Assembly (NCBI GenBank): GCA_033239525.1
Contig: BSYO01000009.1
Coordinates: forward strand, 16,203,299-16,267,298
Length of the DNA stretch: 64,000 nt
From: Nepenthes gracilis
Lineage: Eukaryota; Streptophyta; Magnoliopsida; Caryophyllales; Nepenthaceae
Direction: 5' to 3'
The position numbers and the translations under genes are program-made. Below, piece by piece: positions 27,401 to 39,700 of this stretch. The notes beneath the pieces are model-generated. The model saw only the letters and a program-made list of their open reading frames with translations. It was not told the DNA's origin and ran no database searches. Position 1 is the first letter of the stretch, and each line of letters opens with the position of its first letter.

Positions 27401-30400
27401 TAGGAGTTCTAAACACTTTTTAGAATGATCCAATGTTGACATTCCTTTTCATGTGTTATTTTCGGGCAATCTATTATATTTTCTTGTCATGAATATTTTT
27501 GGCTGTATATGTTATTTTTATGATATTCTATCTGAGGTGAATAAGTCTAATCACAAGTTTTTTGCGATATATTTTTCTTAGATATCATTGTACGTGGAAA
27601 GAATATAAGTATTTTTCTCTAGAGTTGTGACGTTTTTTTAGTATTCCCTGATGTTATATTTCATGGGTCTACACATTTTTATTCTTACATGTTTTCAGTA
27701 AGTCCATCATCAAGTCCTTCCAGAGGACGATATTCTTGTATATATGATATTGTTTATAAGATTGTATTGCCTTCACCTTTGTCACATATACCTTATCGTC
27801 TGCCCATCGCTCAGACATATGTTTGTAATCCTCGTTAGTTACTTGGTTCATCTCTGAGAGTTCGAGTTAACCACTATTGAGCTAGTTATTTCCACTGTAG
27901 ATATTATTATTCCTTATTGAAGAATTGATTTAGACCTTGATTGCATTGCGGAAGGGTCATCGTAGCTGTGCTCAATATTCTCTGTTTGCTATGTTATCTT
28001 ATGTTGGCATTACATCTTCTCAAGAAGCTTTTGCATCTGCCTTGGACTCTATTAGTGGACCTTCTTCTGTATTTAGGGTTATTTCTCATCATGGTTGGTG
28101 GATAGTTATGGAGGAAGAGATGACTACTCTTGAGCTCAATTACACATGGGATCTAGTATCTTTACCTCTAGGGAAGAAGCCCATCAAGTATAAATGGATT
28201 ACACTATGAAAGTCAATCTAGATAATTCTTTAGCTCGATTAAAAGCCCGTTTGGTGTCTGAAGGGTATACTCAGACATACGGCGTGGACTATGTTGATAC
28301 TTTTTTTTTTTTTTGCATCGGCAAGTTGATTTCTATTAGGCTTCTTATTTCATTTTCCTCTACTCATTATTGGTCCTTACATCAATTAGATGCCAAGAAT
28401 ACTTTCCTACATGGTCATCTTTAGGAGGAGGTTTATTTAGATCAACTTTCAGGGTTTGCTACTTAGGGATAGTTTATATATGTTTGTTGGCTAAAGAAGT
28501 CTTTGGATGGCTTGAAATAATCCTGTGATCATGGTTTGACAGATTTAGTGAAGCTGTGTTTGAGTTTTGGCTTTCTCATTGTGATAGCAATTGCTGTGTT
28601 CTATTGTCATTGTGATTATTGGCATCAATTGATTTGCCATTATAGATCTGAAATTGTTACTTCAAAGTCAACTTTAGACCAAAAATATAGGGAGTTTGCA
28701 TTATTTTTTTGGTATTGAGATTGCAAGATGTTGTCGTAGCATCTCTCTTTTGCAAATGATTTGCATAGTGGATGTCCTTCAAGAGATTGATATGTCTTGA
28801 TATAGCCTTTTCCGCTATTGCTGTGAGCCAATTTTTGTCTTTTTCTCTTGTTCTTCTTTGAAAGGTTGTAATACGTATTATGAGATATTTTAAGAATGCA
28901 CCAAAACCAGGCTTGCTGTATAGTGGTCATGGTTATATTTTGGTTAAAGGCTTTTTTTATGTTGATTGAGTTAGATCAATGTATGATACGTGTTTGTTGG
29001 AGGCAACCTTATGCCATGGAAGAATAAGAAAAACATATTGTAGTCAACTAAGTGTGGAATTAAAATGTTCTGTGCTGATGCATGTTAACTGTGAAGTTAT
29101 GTGGTTTTGGCAATTTCTTGATCCTATTGGGCTGTAAGAGTTCTGAATCTTCTCAACTATGGTATGATTATCAAGCAATCATCCATTTATCCATATTGTA
29201 TCAAATCTGGTATTTCACCAGCGTCTAATGCATATTAAGGTAGAATATCATTTTATTTGTGAGAAGATCCCACGGGGCTTAATTCACATTCTCCATGTGA
29301 GGATCGGAGATTAGCTTGTTGACATTTTCATAAAGTTTTTTATTGGAGTTTGATTTGTATATATTTGTAATAAGTTGAATGTAATCAACGTCTATACTCT
29401 AGCTTGAGGGGGAGTGTTAAAATATACTCTTAGAATGCACTTTAGAATGTTGAGGCATATTTATTTGTAAGGGTAGTTTAGTATTTTTGATATATGTAAA
29501 TAATCATATATATATATATACATGTGAATAGAACCAAACTAAGTATAAGGTTTTCTTATCTCTTTCTTATTTTATAATTCACAGGCATCTTAACATTTTA
29601 TCTGTTTTTGTTGCCAGAAATGCAAGTTGAAGGAAGATCCTTTGACTTTTGGTGCACTATGCGTGTTAAAACATCTCTTGCCCAGGTTACTTTTGCTATA
29701 ATCATTTGCAATACTTAAGACTCTGATTTTACCTCACTTGCCCTTCATTACTGTTTTCAAGATTATCGTACCTCACTTGCCCTTCTTTACTGTTTTCAAG
29801 ATTATCTGAAGCTTGGTATAATAAAAGGCCTTTACTAGTTGATACTGTAAAGGTCTTGCTAGATGAGCAAAGTTTAGGAGTTCGCAAGGCACTCTCGGAG
29901 GTATTTTTGTTTTCAGGCTATCCATTGGAGTGTAATGCAAGGTTTTTTTTTTTCTAATAATTTTATTATAAATTTTGATGCAGCTGATTGTAGTTATGGC
30001 TTCTAACTGCTACTTGGTTGGTCTTTCTGGTGAGTTGTTTGTTGAGTTCCTTGTCCGTCATTGTGCCCTGCCAGATCAGGAGAAAAGTCATCTTGAAAAC
30101 TTGAAGGAAACATCTAGATCAAGCAACACATATTACCCTTTGGCATACCGGAGATTTGAGGTAAAAATTGACCCCCTTTTTTTCTTCTCTCATGTTTAAA
30201 ATCTACTTCTTGAAGTGGAAATTTAAATAGTCACCATTTATATGCTAAAAGGTTAACATAGAATTCCTTTGAAGACGAGTCTGTGGGAGTAAAAATAGAT
30301 GGAACAATGATTCTAAGGAATGAGATGTGCATGAAATGGGATGTTGTGATCAAGAAGTTGTGGCGTCACAATAATTGGGTCAATATAGGGTATTCCAGAC

Positions 30401-33400
30401 ATCCATAAATGTTCATTCCCTTCTTGGTTAAAAAGGTTTTAGATACGCATGTTGTCTGTCTTAGATGTCAGATGCTTTCTAGCTGTAGTGTTAGTCTAGT
30501 GAATTTGGATGATCTGAATTTTCTTAATAATGCCTGTTTCTTCTCAGGTTAAATTTGGGGCAGTCACTCTGTCTGAATTGAGATCAATCTGTGAAAAAGG
30601 TCTGCTTTTGTTGACAATCACTATTCCTGAAATGGAGGTATCTTGTACTTGTCCCTGACCCTGAAGTTTAATTTTAACCACACTTTGGAAAATTTTTCTA
30701 AAGATAATTCAGTGTAACAAGAATTTTGTAGTTGTTTCCATATTGTGATGGTATTGTTGCCATAAAATTTTGATTCTTTGACTTGTGCTGGAAAAAAAAC
30801 AAAAAAAATCTCTGCAGCATATTTTATGGCCTTTTCTGTTAAAGATGATTATTCCTCGGGCTTATGCTGGTGCAGTTGCCACAGTATGTTTCTGTTTCTT
30901 TCTCTTCCTCACCCTCTTGCCCTCCTGTTTCCTTCATTCAGAAATTATTAAAAGCAGAATCTACTCTGCAAGGTCTCATAAACTGCAGGAGACCATACTG
31001 GCTGAACTGTTCGAAGTTATTGCTTTTTGTGTGCTTATGGTCTTGATCCCTTACTAGTCAAAAGAATTTGTTCTGTATCATTTGGTTGTTTGATTCATCT
31101 CTCTCTCTCTCTCCATTTTTCCTTCAAATGATTTGGTTGTCTGGTTCATTTTCCAGATTTTCTACTTAGAGGGCTAGGGTTTTACTACACTGAATATCCT
31201 CATTATAACTTTCTTCTTAGGTTTGCAGATGCATCTCAGAATTGTGCAGACATAGATCTTCAAATAGCAGCATGATGCTTATTGAGTGCAGAGCTCGAAT
31301 TGATATTCCTAGTCCTGAGGTACTAATTTCTACTGCTTCAAAACCTGCCAAGTCATCTTCTTTTGGTATTATTTCTATGTATAACCTTGGCTGGGTCTGA
31401 AAAAATCAGGAACTTTTCGCGCGCTTGGTGGTGCTGTTGCATAATCCCCTGGCAAAGGAGCAACTACCAACACAGATTCTGACAGTGAGTACACTTGGTT
31501 TTGCCCTCCGGTTCGTGTGTTAAGTAAGTGAACAAAAAGGGGTGACCGACAACTTGATAAAAATCCACACTATTATTGATACTCCAGTGTCCTGAACCTG
31601 GAATTCTAAATCCTTTCTTGCTGTATGTTGGTTGGTGTGCAACCCAAGTTTTGATTTTCTACTTAATGGAATGTAGATCAATTCTTATCCATAAGATGCA
31701 TCTATCAATCGGTCCCTCCCTGAGATATATGGGATTAGGTATCACATGCAATTTTTTTTTTTTTGTAATTGGCATGTTAGTAAACCAGCTGCTATTTGTT
31801 GACCACAGAAGTCATTAGACTGGGGGCCAGATTAATGAAATAATTCTCATTCCTGTTGGTGGATTTTGGGATGACTAGATTAGCTCACCAGGCAAGCGTA
31901 TGCAAATTTGGCTGGTGAACTATTTGATAGTTTGTTCGTTTGTGTAAGAAGCGTTAGTTTGAGGTAGATGGCTTAGGATGGGCAGTGTAAGTGATGGGGA
32001 CGAGCCAGAACTCGTCTCTCCGTATACTTGCCCTAGCTTGAGCATTCTGTTACTGGAAAGTAGGCTTATCACACTTGTGTTATAATTTCTCTAGAAACAG
32101 AAGAGTTTGAAGAGGACTAGGTGTTCTAATTAGTTTTCATTTTATAATTATTATTTTTGTCTTTTTTTGATTTATCTTAGTAGTATACATTTGTTACCTT
32201 GTTTGGCTGAGAGTTCATCTAGGCTTAGCCTTAGTTTTCTTACAGGAGTATCTCATTTTTCAAGTTGTTTAGTCCATAAATTCAGTTTTTCCTTTTCTCA
32301 TTTTCAATAGTTTAATTGAATTAAATGGTGACCAAGAGTGTTTTTTTCCCTTCAAAACCAACAATTATTTCTTACTTCTTTTAAAAGCTGATCGACTAAG
32401 CCTTTGGTGAGGTCATTCTGATGAAAGGGATGCTTTAAGACAGGCATGGGAAAATCATGTGATTTGTCAGGAGTGGTGCACATGTGTGGTCCTCTGATAT
32501 TTGTGGGTAGAAGGATGACATATATCTTCTGTAGGTGAAAGCTTGAATCTCCAAAAGTGTGCCACAGATTCCAAATAAGAGGCAAGGATGAAAAGAGAAT
32601 TTATGAAGTAGGTCTAATTAATTTAGCTATTAGAATTTTTTTTCTTTCTATTTATTTAATTTACTTTACATAAGTAAGAAAATTTTTTACCACTGGTCTA
32701 TGTGATGGTGTTTGTGTATCTCTGGACCAAAGCTGATGTGTTTATTTTTTTCTCTCAACCATCTTCTCCAAAGAAAAAGAAAACAATGAACCTCCATTTG
32801 TAGATTTTATTCGAGTAGATAGAAAACATTCCTATTATTCTTCCATCACATTTATCACTCTGCATTTCATTCTAGAAGCAGCCTTTTATATATACTAGAT
32901 TGGTCATCAATTACTGTAATGACCATTACTCTTCCTCTTAAGCATTGTGTCAGCACAAAATTTGTTCAATGGATCTTAATCATTGTGTCGGCACAAAATC
33001 TTCTCAATTGGTTTTATTTTTCTTTGAAATTTGAAAAATGATGAATATCAAGATTATTAAAGTGATCATCAATGAAATACTGTAATTTTGGGTGCATCAG
33101 TTCCTCCATGAAGGCCTGATATTAGACAAAATTTCTCACAAGCAACACCTAACATCTAGTATGGGTGAACACTTCTGTGTGGAAGCAGTCATGTGGACCA
33201 AGAACTACTATAGGGCTTTCTGCTGATTTGGTATTCCTTAATTCCTGTAATTGGCCAACTTTTGCCGTGACTTTAGGGGGTAACTGGGGCAGGGCCAGGT
33301 TGATCAATGCAGGGTTGGCTGATTATAGGATGTGTTGGGCTGTGTATGGGATGGTTATGGATCATCCTTAATGTTAATCAGGTCTATGCAGGTTCGATGG

Positions 33401-36400
33401 AGGCCTGGTGCCCATTTATGTAGACGGGGCAAACCAATCCCCTTGGGAAAGATGAGATAGAGGATTTATACCTGATTCAGGGATGAGAAACTTGCTGGGA
33501 GACAATGGGTGACCTACCTGCTCCATACCTCTTATGTGGCATAGGATAATTGATGGTGTTTGATTGAAGCTTGATTGGCTCTGGTTTTGTGGTTTTCATC
33601 CAAGTTGAAACTTAGTTGTACTTTAACAATCTAATTCAGGGTTTGTTCCAGCAGAACAGAATGATGACCATTATGGTTTTTGTATGAATCTGAGTTTTTT
33701 GCCATAAGGACTTGATCATATCTAATGTATGGTTGCTAGTTAATGACATTTTTGTGTGGATCCTCATTTTAAATATTGGTTGATGTTATAAAGTAGATTT
33801 CTTTATACATTTTGGATTGCTTGCCAGTAATATCTGCTGGTTTCTAGTATTGCTTTCGTCTTATTATTATTGCTACTCTCATTTGATGCAGTGTACTAGT
33901 GTACTTTTCTTGGAGTAAATCTTGCTATTTGTTGTTGTTCTTTCTCCTACATCCTGATAGTTGGACTTTTTTTTTTTTTTAATTACTCTTTCATCATTGC
34001 AGGTTCTCTACTACTTGGCACCCATTTTTCCGAAGAATATTAGCTTGTTTTGGCAAGATGAGGTATAATAAAAGATGATCAACGCTCACTAAGAGGATTA
34101 TTAGTCCATTATATGTATGTTTAAACTCTTAGTTTGAGAATGCCTAGTTGAGAAGCCAGAAAGCTGCAAGTTAGTTAGCAGTGCTGCAGTAGTCCTTTGA
34201 CTATCTTGTTTTACTTGGACTAAGAGGAATAATATTGTTTTGAGGGATGAGTTGAGCGTCCTAAGATTTTAACTTGAGCAGGCTTTCTTATTATCTATTG
34301 GGTGGAATTCGCACCATCTGTGGAAAGGTCCCATTTCGGCGGGGAAGGGGAATGAAGTGTGCTCTTATGAGGCGTGGATACCTTCCCCTTGTAGACGCGT
34401 TTTAGCTGCCGTGGGCCTGCCAGGAACAAAACCGTGTGGGTTGGGCCAAAGCGGACAATATCTATAAGCGAGTGTCTGGGACGTTACAAATGGTATCAGA
34501 GATAGGGCCTGAGTCGCGTGTGCCAGCGAGGACGCTGGGCCTCAAAGGGTGGGTGGACTGAGAGGTCTCACATCTGTTGGGGAAGGGGAATGAAGCGTGC
34601 TTTTATAAGGTGTGGATACCTTCCCCTTGTAGACGCGCTTTGGGAGCCATGAGCTTGCCAGGAACAAAACCGTGTGGGCTGGACCCAAAGCGGATAATAT
34701 CTACAAGCGGGTGTTTGGGGACGTTACAATCTGTGTCTGCTGTTTCCTTTTGTTGGTTTCTTGGATATGCTTCCTGTTGGCAGCTAAATATTTGTTTGTA
34801 CATGGTTCTTCCTTAACACTTTTGATTAATATTTTCTGTTCTTCCTGTCAAAAAATAAAATATGTAATCTGTTCCTCCCTTATGCTGGAAAGCTGTAGAT
34901 TCCAAAAATGAAGGCATATGTTAGTGATACTGAAGACCTGAAGCAGGATCCATCTTGCCAAGAGACCTGGGATGACATGATTATTGATGTAAGTGAAGAC
35001 AGTTGAATTGTCCAGGAGCTTCATTATCTTGTAGCTGCATTTATTTACTCATGTGATGTCAGTCAAACTCGGCATGATTTTGTTTATCTGGAGTTTCAAT
35101 GTTCCTGGATTCCATTCCATCCTGAAAAGAAGAATCTAATGGTCTCTCTCCTGACTCATAATGACATTCTCATGTAAACTCCTTGTAGAGCAACGGCGAT
35201 GGAAAACTTGCCAGCTTAATTTGTGAGCGCCTCTTTCTACTTTCCTATGAGCCAGGATTGGGGCTTACCTTCTCTGTTAAAATTGAGTAGCAAAAGCCCC
35301 AAAAAAAAAAAAAAAAAACAAACAAAAACTTTGCCTACTCCTATTCGAATTGTTTTTGTGACAGTTGGGCACAATAAGAAGTATACTACGTTGAAAGTTG
35401 CTAGTTGTTTCATGCTTCCTTTTGAAATTTGCATGTTTACTCACATCTGATAGCAAATCTTCTCACATGTTTGACAGCCATACTCTCAAAATATTATGTT
35501 TTTACAGGGTAGCTGAAACATTAGCGGTCACAGAACACTGGTTATTTTGGATGCTGTGCAGAATGTGGATCATCTTTTTTCTTTCTTTGATTCATTTGCA
35601 TTCTTTCTATCTGATGGCTTGTCAACGCATTGAACTGCAGAAAATCAACTGAGTTGCCATTGATGATAATGTATTTTACCTGCTGTCATATGTTATTTAA
35701 AATATACAATACTCAATATCTACATAAAAATGTTACTTAGAAAAATTATATATACAGAAACTCTTTATCTACACAAAGTGATTTTTTAAAGTTTATATTA
35801 ATATAAAAACGTATACATGTTTGTTTTAAAATTTTTATAATTCAAGCCTCCTAGTGGAGCATAAGGTTTGTTGTTGTTGGCTAGACTAGGCATTTCCTGT
35901 CACCGTGCCGAACCAAAAAATTTACTCACGTCTAAAATTATGACCATGCTTATCCATAAAGACTATCCTTTACCATGAAAATTTTTTTACTTGATGGACC
36001 AGGCCAATCCGGCTGTTGTTCTAATCACCTTTTCTTAAAATTGTTATTTGTTTTTCTGTCTAGCTTTTCAGCTAATGCTATCTCGGAATCTGGGTTGATA
36101 AAAAAATTAGCTTGCCTATCACAAAATAGAACTTTGAGAAAACTAGCTGCGATAGTTTCAACTGGAACTTTCCTTGGGCTATCTGTGGAGTTTACCTAAA
36201 CAATGAAAAGGGAGAACCACCTTAAGAAAAATCCAGGAGGAGGATATAAGAGAAAAAGCAGAATCTTATAAGAACTCTAGTACCTGTAAGCTCCATTTGG
36301 TTACCTTGTCATTGATGGTTCTCTATTTTTCTTCTGCAGTTTCTTGCAGAATCCCTGGATGTGATTCAGGATACCGACTGGGTAATCTCTCTAGGAAATG

Positions 36401-36672
36401 CTTTTGCCGAACAATATGAGCTCTATACGTCATATGATGAGCATTCTGCACTACTTCACAGGTGAAACATCTGAAATTTGTACAGCTTTCAAGGTTGCCT
36501 TCTTAAAATACTGAATGTCAGTAGATGATTAAAGATTCATCTTTAATATATATTGCTTCAATTTTGTATAATTCTTAGGAGCTCAGGTTTAGAGTTATAG
36601 ATATCATTTGAATAGCTATTTGTGGCAGATCTCAGACAAAGACACACACACACACACATTTATGGATGAAGA

Positions 36673-36712
<40 letters not shown>

Positions 36713-39700
36713 GTGGACGAGGATTTTGATAATTTTTTATTGACTTTTTCCTCCTGTTGCAGGTGTCTAGGAATCCTCCTTCAAAAAGTTGATGACAGGG
36801 TTTATGTTCGTGAAAAAATTGATTTGATGAACAAGCAAGCTAATATTGCTATTCCAACAAATAGGCTTGGTTTGGCCAAGGCCATGGGATTGGTATATTT
36901 ACAATCAGATTCATATATCAAGCCTTTCTTTTAATGCTCCCCATGTCATGTTATTCTCCTTGTTTGTGCAATTTCATTGTTTATAATTTTCTCCAGGTTG
37001 CAGCGTCCCATCTGGATACTGTGTTGGAAAAGCTAAAAGAAATTCTGGATACTGTGGGGCAAAGTTTCTTTCAAAGGTGTATCTACTTAATTCAGTACCT
37101 TCTCTGTTTCTTTTTTTCATCTTCATTCTTCTGGGCAATCTTCATCCTGGACTGGATGCTTTTTCTGACACACTTGATGTCCTTCAATTACTTGCTTCAT
37201 GTGTCTTTATGCCTGCTTGAGTCCTTGGGGTTGCTTTGGTCATGACAGGGGTCATTTGTTTTATGAGAGTCTATAAAGCAACCTGAAATTGTGGGAGGTC
37301 TGCATCTTGTCAAGTTGGTATTCTGGAACATTGTTTCAGTTGGAATGTGATTACAGGGACAATCTATAGATCGGTCCCCCAAAGTGCGTTTTTTGGGTTT
37401 GGATGACTAATGCCTTCAAGTGAATGTTATGCATTGTCATTCTTCTTGGCCCTCTTCTTCTTCTTCTTCTTTTTTTTTTTTTTTTGATGTGATGTTCAGT
37501 GTATTGTTTGTGTTAATTTCACATTGACAATTTTTTATATGAACTAATTGCAATCTTGATTTGCAGATTTCTCTCCTTTTTTAGTGATAAAGCTAGAGTG
37601 GAAGAATCAGATGATATACATGCTGCTTTGGCTTTAATGTATGGGTATGCAGCAAGATATGCTCCATCAACTGTCATTGAAGCTAGGATTGATGCTCTTG
37701 TGGTATGATGTTGGTTTTTCTGCAGAAACCTGCTTCATTCTATGAGAATGGGTTCTTGTGAGGCATCTATTATATGTTCATGAGGAGAACTTTATAGCTT
37801 GGGGTATATAGGAAGTTTAGAGAGTTTTAACAACTATACTGAAGCAAACGTTCTGTGTTACAATTTGTTGGCAGATACTTTCAATATGCATAACCTGTAA
37901 TAAACAGATATAGTAATATTATTCCAAAAAAGAAATTGTTGCATATTAGTTCCAACTTCCAACAATTATCTTGCTGCGCTAGCTTTAGTCATTATCATTG
38001 ATGATGTCTCTCTTCTTTTAAAGTTAGTGTTCTAGGTTTGATCATTATCATTGATTATCTCTTTCTTCTTTTAGAAGTTGAAACTGTCTAGTTGTTAATA
38101 AAAAGAATTTTTATGCTATTTCATGTTAATCACTATAGTGGCCATCCTGAACTATTACTGATTGGAATCAAAGAACCACAGCATGCCAATCCCCTCTACC
38201 TTATGTTCAAATAATATTGTCTAATATATAATGATACTAATTTCATCTTAAATTTATAATAAACTTAAGAATGTAACTGGGTGAAGATGAACAATTTGAT
38301 CATTGATTATTACCTTTGAATTTTTTTTCCCCTTCTTCTGTTTCCAACTTTCAATGAATGAGGAGTCACATCTGAGTGATTGCCTTGGTTTCAGGGGACA
38401 AACATGCTATCACGACTTCTTCATGTAGGTCACCCTATGGCAAAACAGGCTGTTATTACTGCCATTGATTTACTAGGTATGTAAGTGATGGTGTTATAAA
38501 CACTCTAGTCTTAGCCCAAACCAGTGGCAAGCTTAGACATGTGTCAGTAGTAGTTTCCTATTGCAATGCACCCTGGTGTTATATTTGGATTTGTTTGGGT
38601 GAGAATTTCTGTGAATATAAACCACAGAGCATGAGAAACTACTAATGCTCAGAAGTGTTATATATACTTTTATTTTATTTCTTTTGGCATATTTATTTTG
38701 TCCTAGTCATTTTGAAACCATGTGACTAGAGGACACTCATTAGATTTTCCATGCATGAGAGTATCAACTATAATTCCGGTTTGAGGACTATGAAGCTGCG
38801 GTTGCTACAACCTGTTGCAAATATGCAATCAGTTTTCCTGTGATGTATTAAACCCAAGATTGTGATAGCTTACATTACAATTCTTTATACTCCGATGATT
38901 TTCTTGTTTTGTCCTCATTACTTGCTGGGAAAAGCAGCTAAAGTTAGATTTTATACTTTCATTGCATACATGATCTTTTCCATCATGACTTGCATATAGG
39001 TGGTGGTCTGGTATGACTACGGTTAATGGTCATTGTCTAAACAAGCGTGGAATATTTGTGATTCTGTTCAGAAGCTGCTTGGCTTGTCCCCTGATGTTTG
39101 TGACTGTGAGTTGGCTATGTATTATCAGATAAACCCTCAATTTTCAATATAAGTTGAAGTAACAATATTTTTTCATATCTGTTGTATTCGTAAAATCTTA
39201 GTCCTAAGTCTTATTTGTTTTTCCTTTTATTTTCCCTTCTTTTTTAAGAGCCTGCAGTTATGCAGTCATTTCACACTTCGTTGAAACACAGGGTCCAAGA
39301 TTTTTCCCATATTATATATATTCAGTACTTTATTAAACTATGAATTCAGTATTTTTATACTTGGTAGGGGAATCTTGCTTTTCTGCTCTTTGCATGCAGG
39401 ACACATTTTAAGCAAGGTACAGTAACAGAAGTTGCAGTATTACTCAACCCCACCCCCCCTCCCCCCAACAAGAAAAAAAGAAAATGGAAGTTGCACCTAT
39501 TGGTACTTTTCCCCTTCTTAAGGGAATTTAGAAAGTAGAAACTGTGTGGTAGAAACCATAAGCAGTTTCAAGCTGTGATGTGCTCTATATTTGAGTGTGT
39601 CTACCTTATCTTCTGCAGAATGTTGGCTGCAAGTGACTGCTGCAATCCTTTATAGACTAGCAAAAGGAAAAATTTCAAAATTGATGCCAGCTTTATTCGT

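Larger units (their letters stand above)
25484..29583 (+). mobile_element. Ty1/copia LTR retrotransposon, sense in intron 13, degenerate
   Basis: About 4.1 kb with two LTRs, a tRNA-Met-type primer site (tggtattagaga at 25589) and a polypurine tract (gaggggga, about 29406-29413). Decayed domains come in copia order: GAG-pre-integrase ([20 protein letters not shown], about 26880), integrase ([12 protein letters not shown] near 27240, [20 protein letters not shown] near 27340), reverse transcriptase ([20 protein letters not shown] and [15 protein letters not shown], 28230-28425) and RNase H (28910-29130). Stops and frameshifts break every domain, so it cannot move by itself. Candidate 5-bp target duplication ggcac (25479-25483) and ggcat (29584-29588) differ at one base. 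Confidence 0.88.
34321..34728 (+). mobile_element. TRIM (miniature LTR retrotransposon) in intron 21
   Basis: A 408-bp element. LTR1 is 34321-34488 and LTR2 is 34559-34728. The internal region of only 70 bp begins with a tRNA-Met-type primer site (tggtatcagag, 34491-34501) and ends in a purine-rich tract (aaagggtgggtgga). Both LTRs start with tg, share ggggaaggggaatgaag and end acgttaca. A perfect 5-bp target duplication, atctg, flanks it (34316-34320 and 34729-34733). There is no coding capacity, so any transposition would have depended on enzymes from other elements. It is GC-richer than the surrounding intron. Confidence 0.9.

Noticed and set aside
29975..30199. Independent small gene around exon 16
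   Set aside because: This frame is simply exon 16 read through its splice sites; it belongs to the SGR6-like gene.
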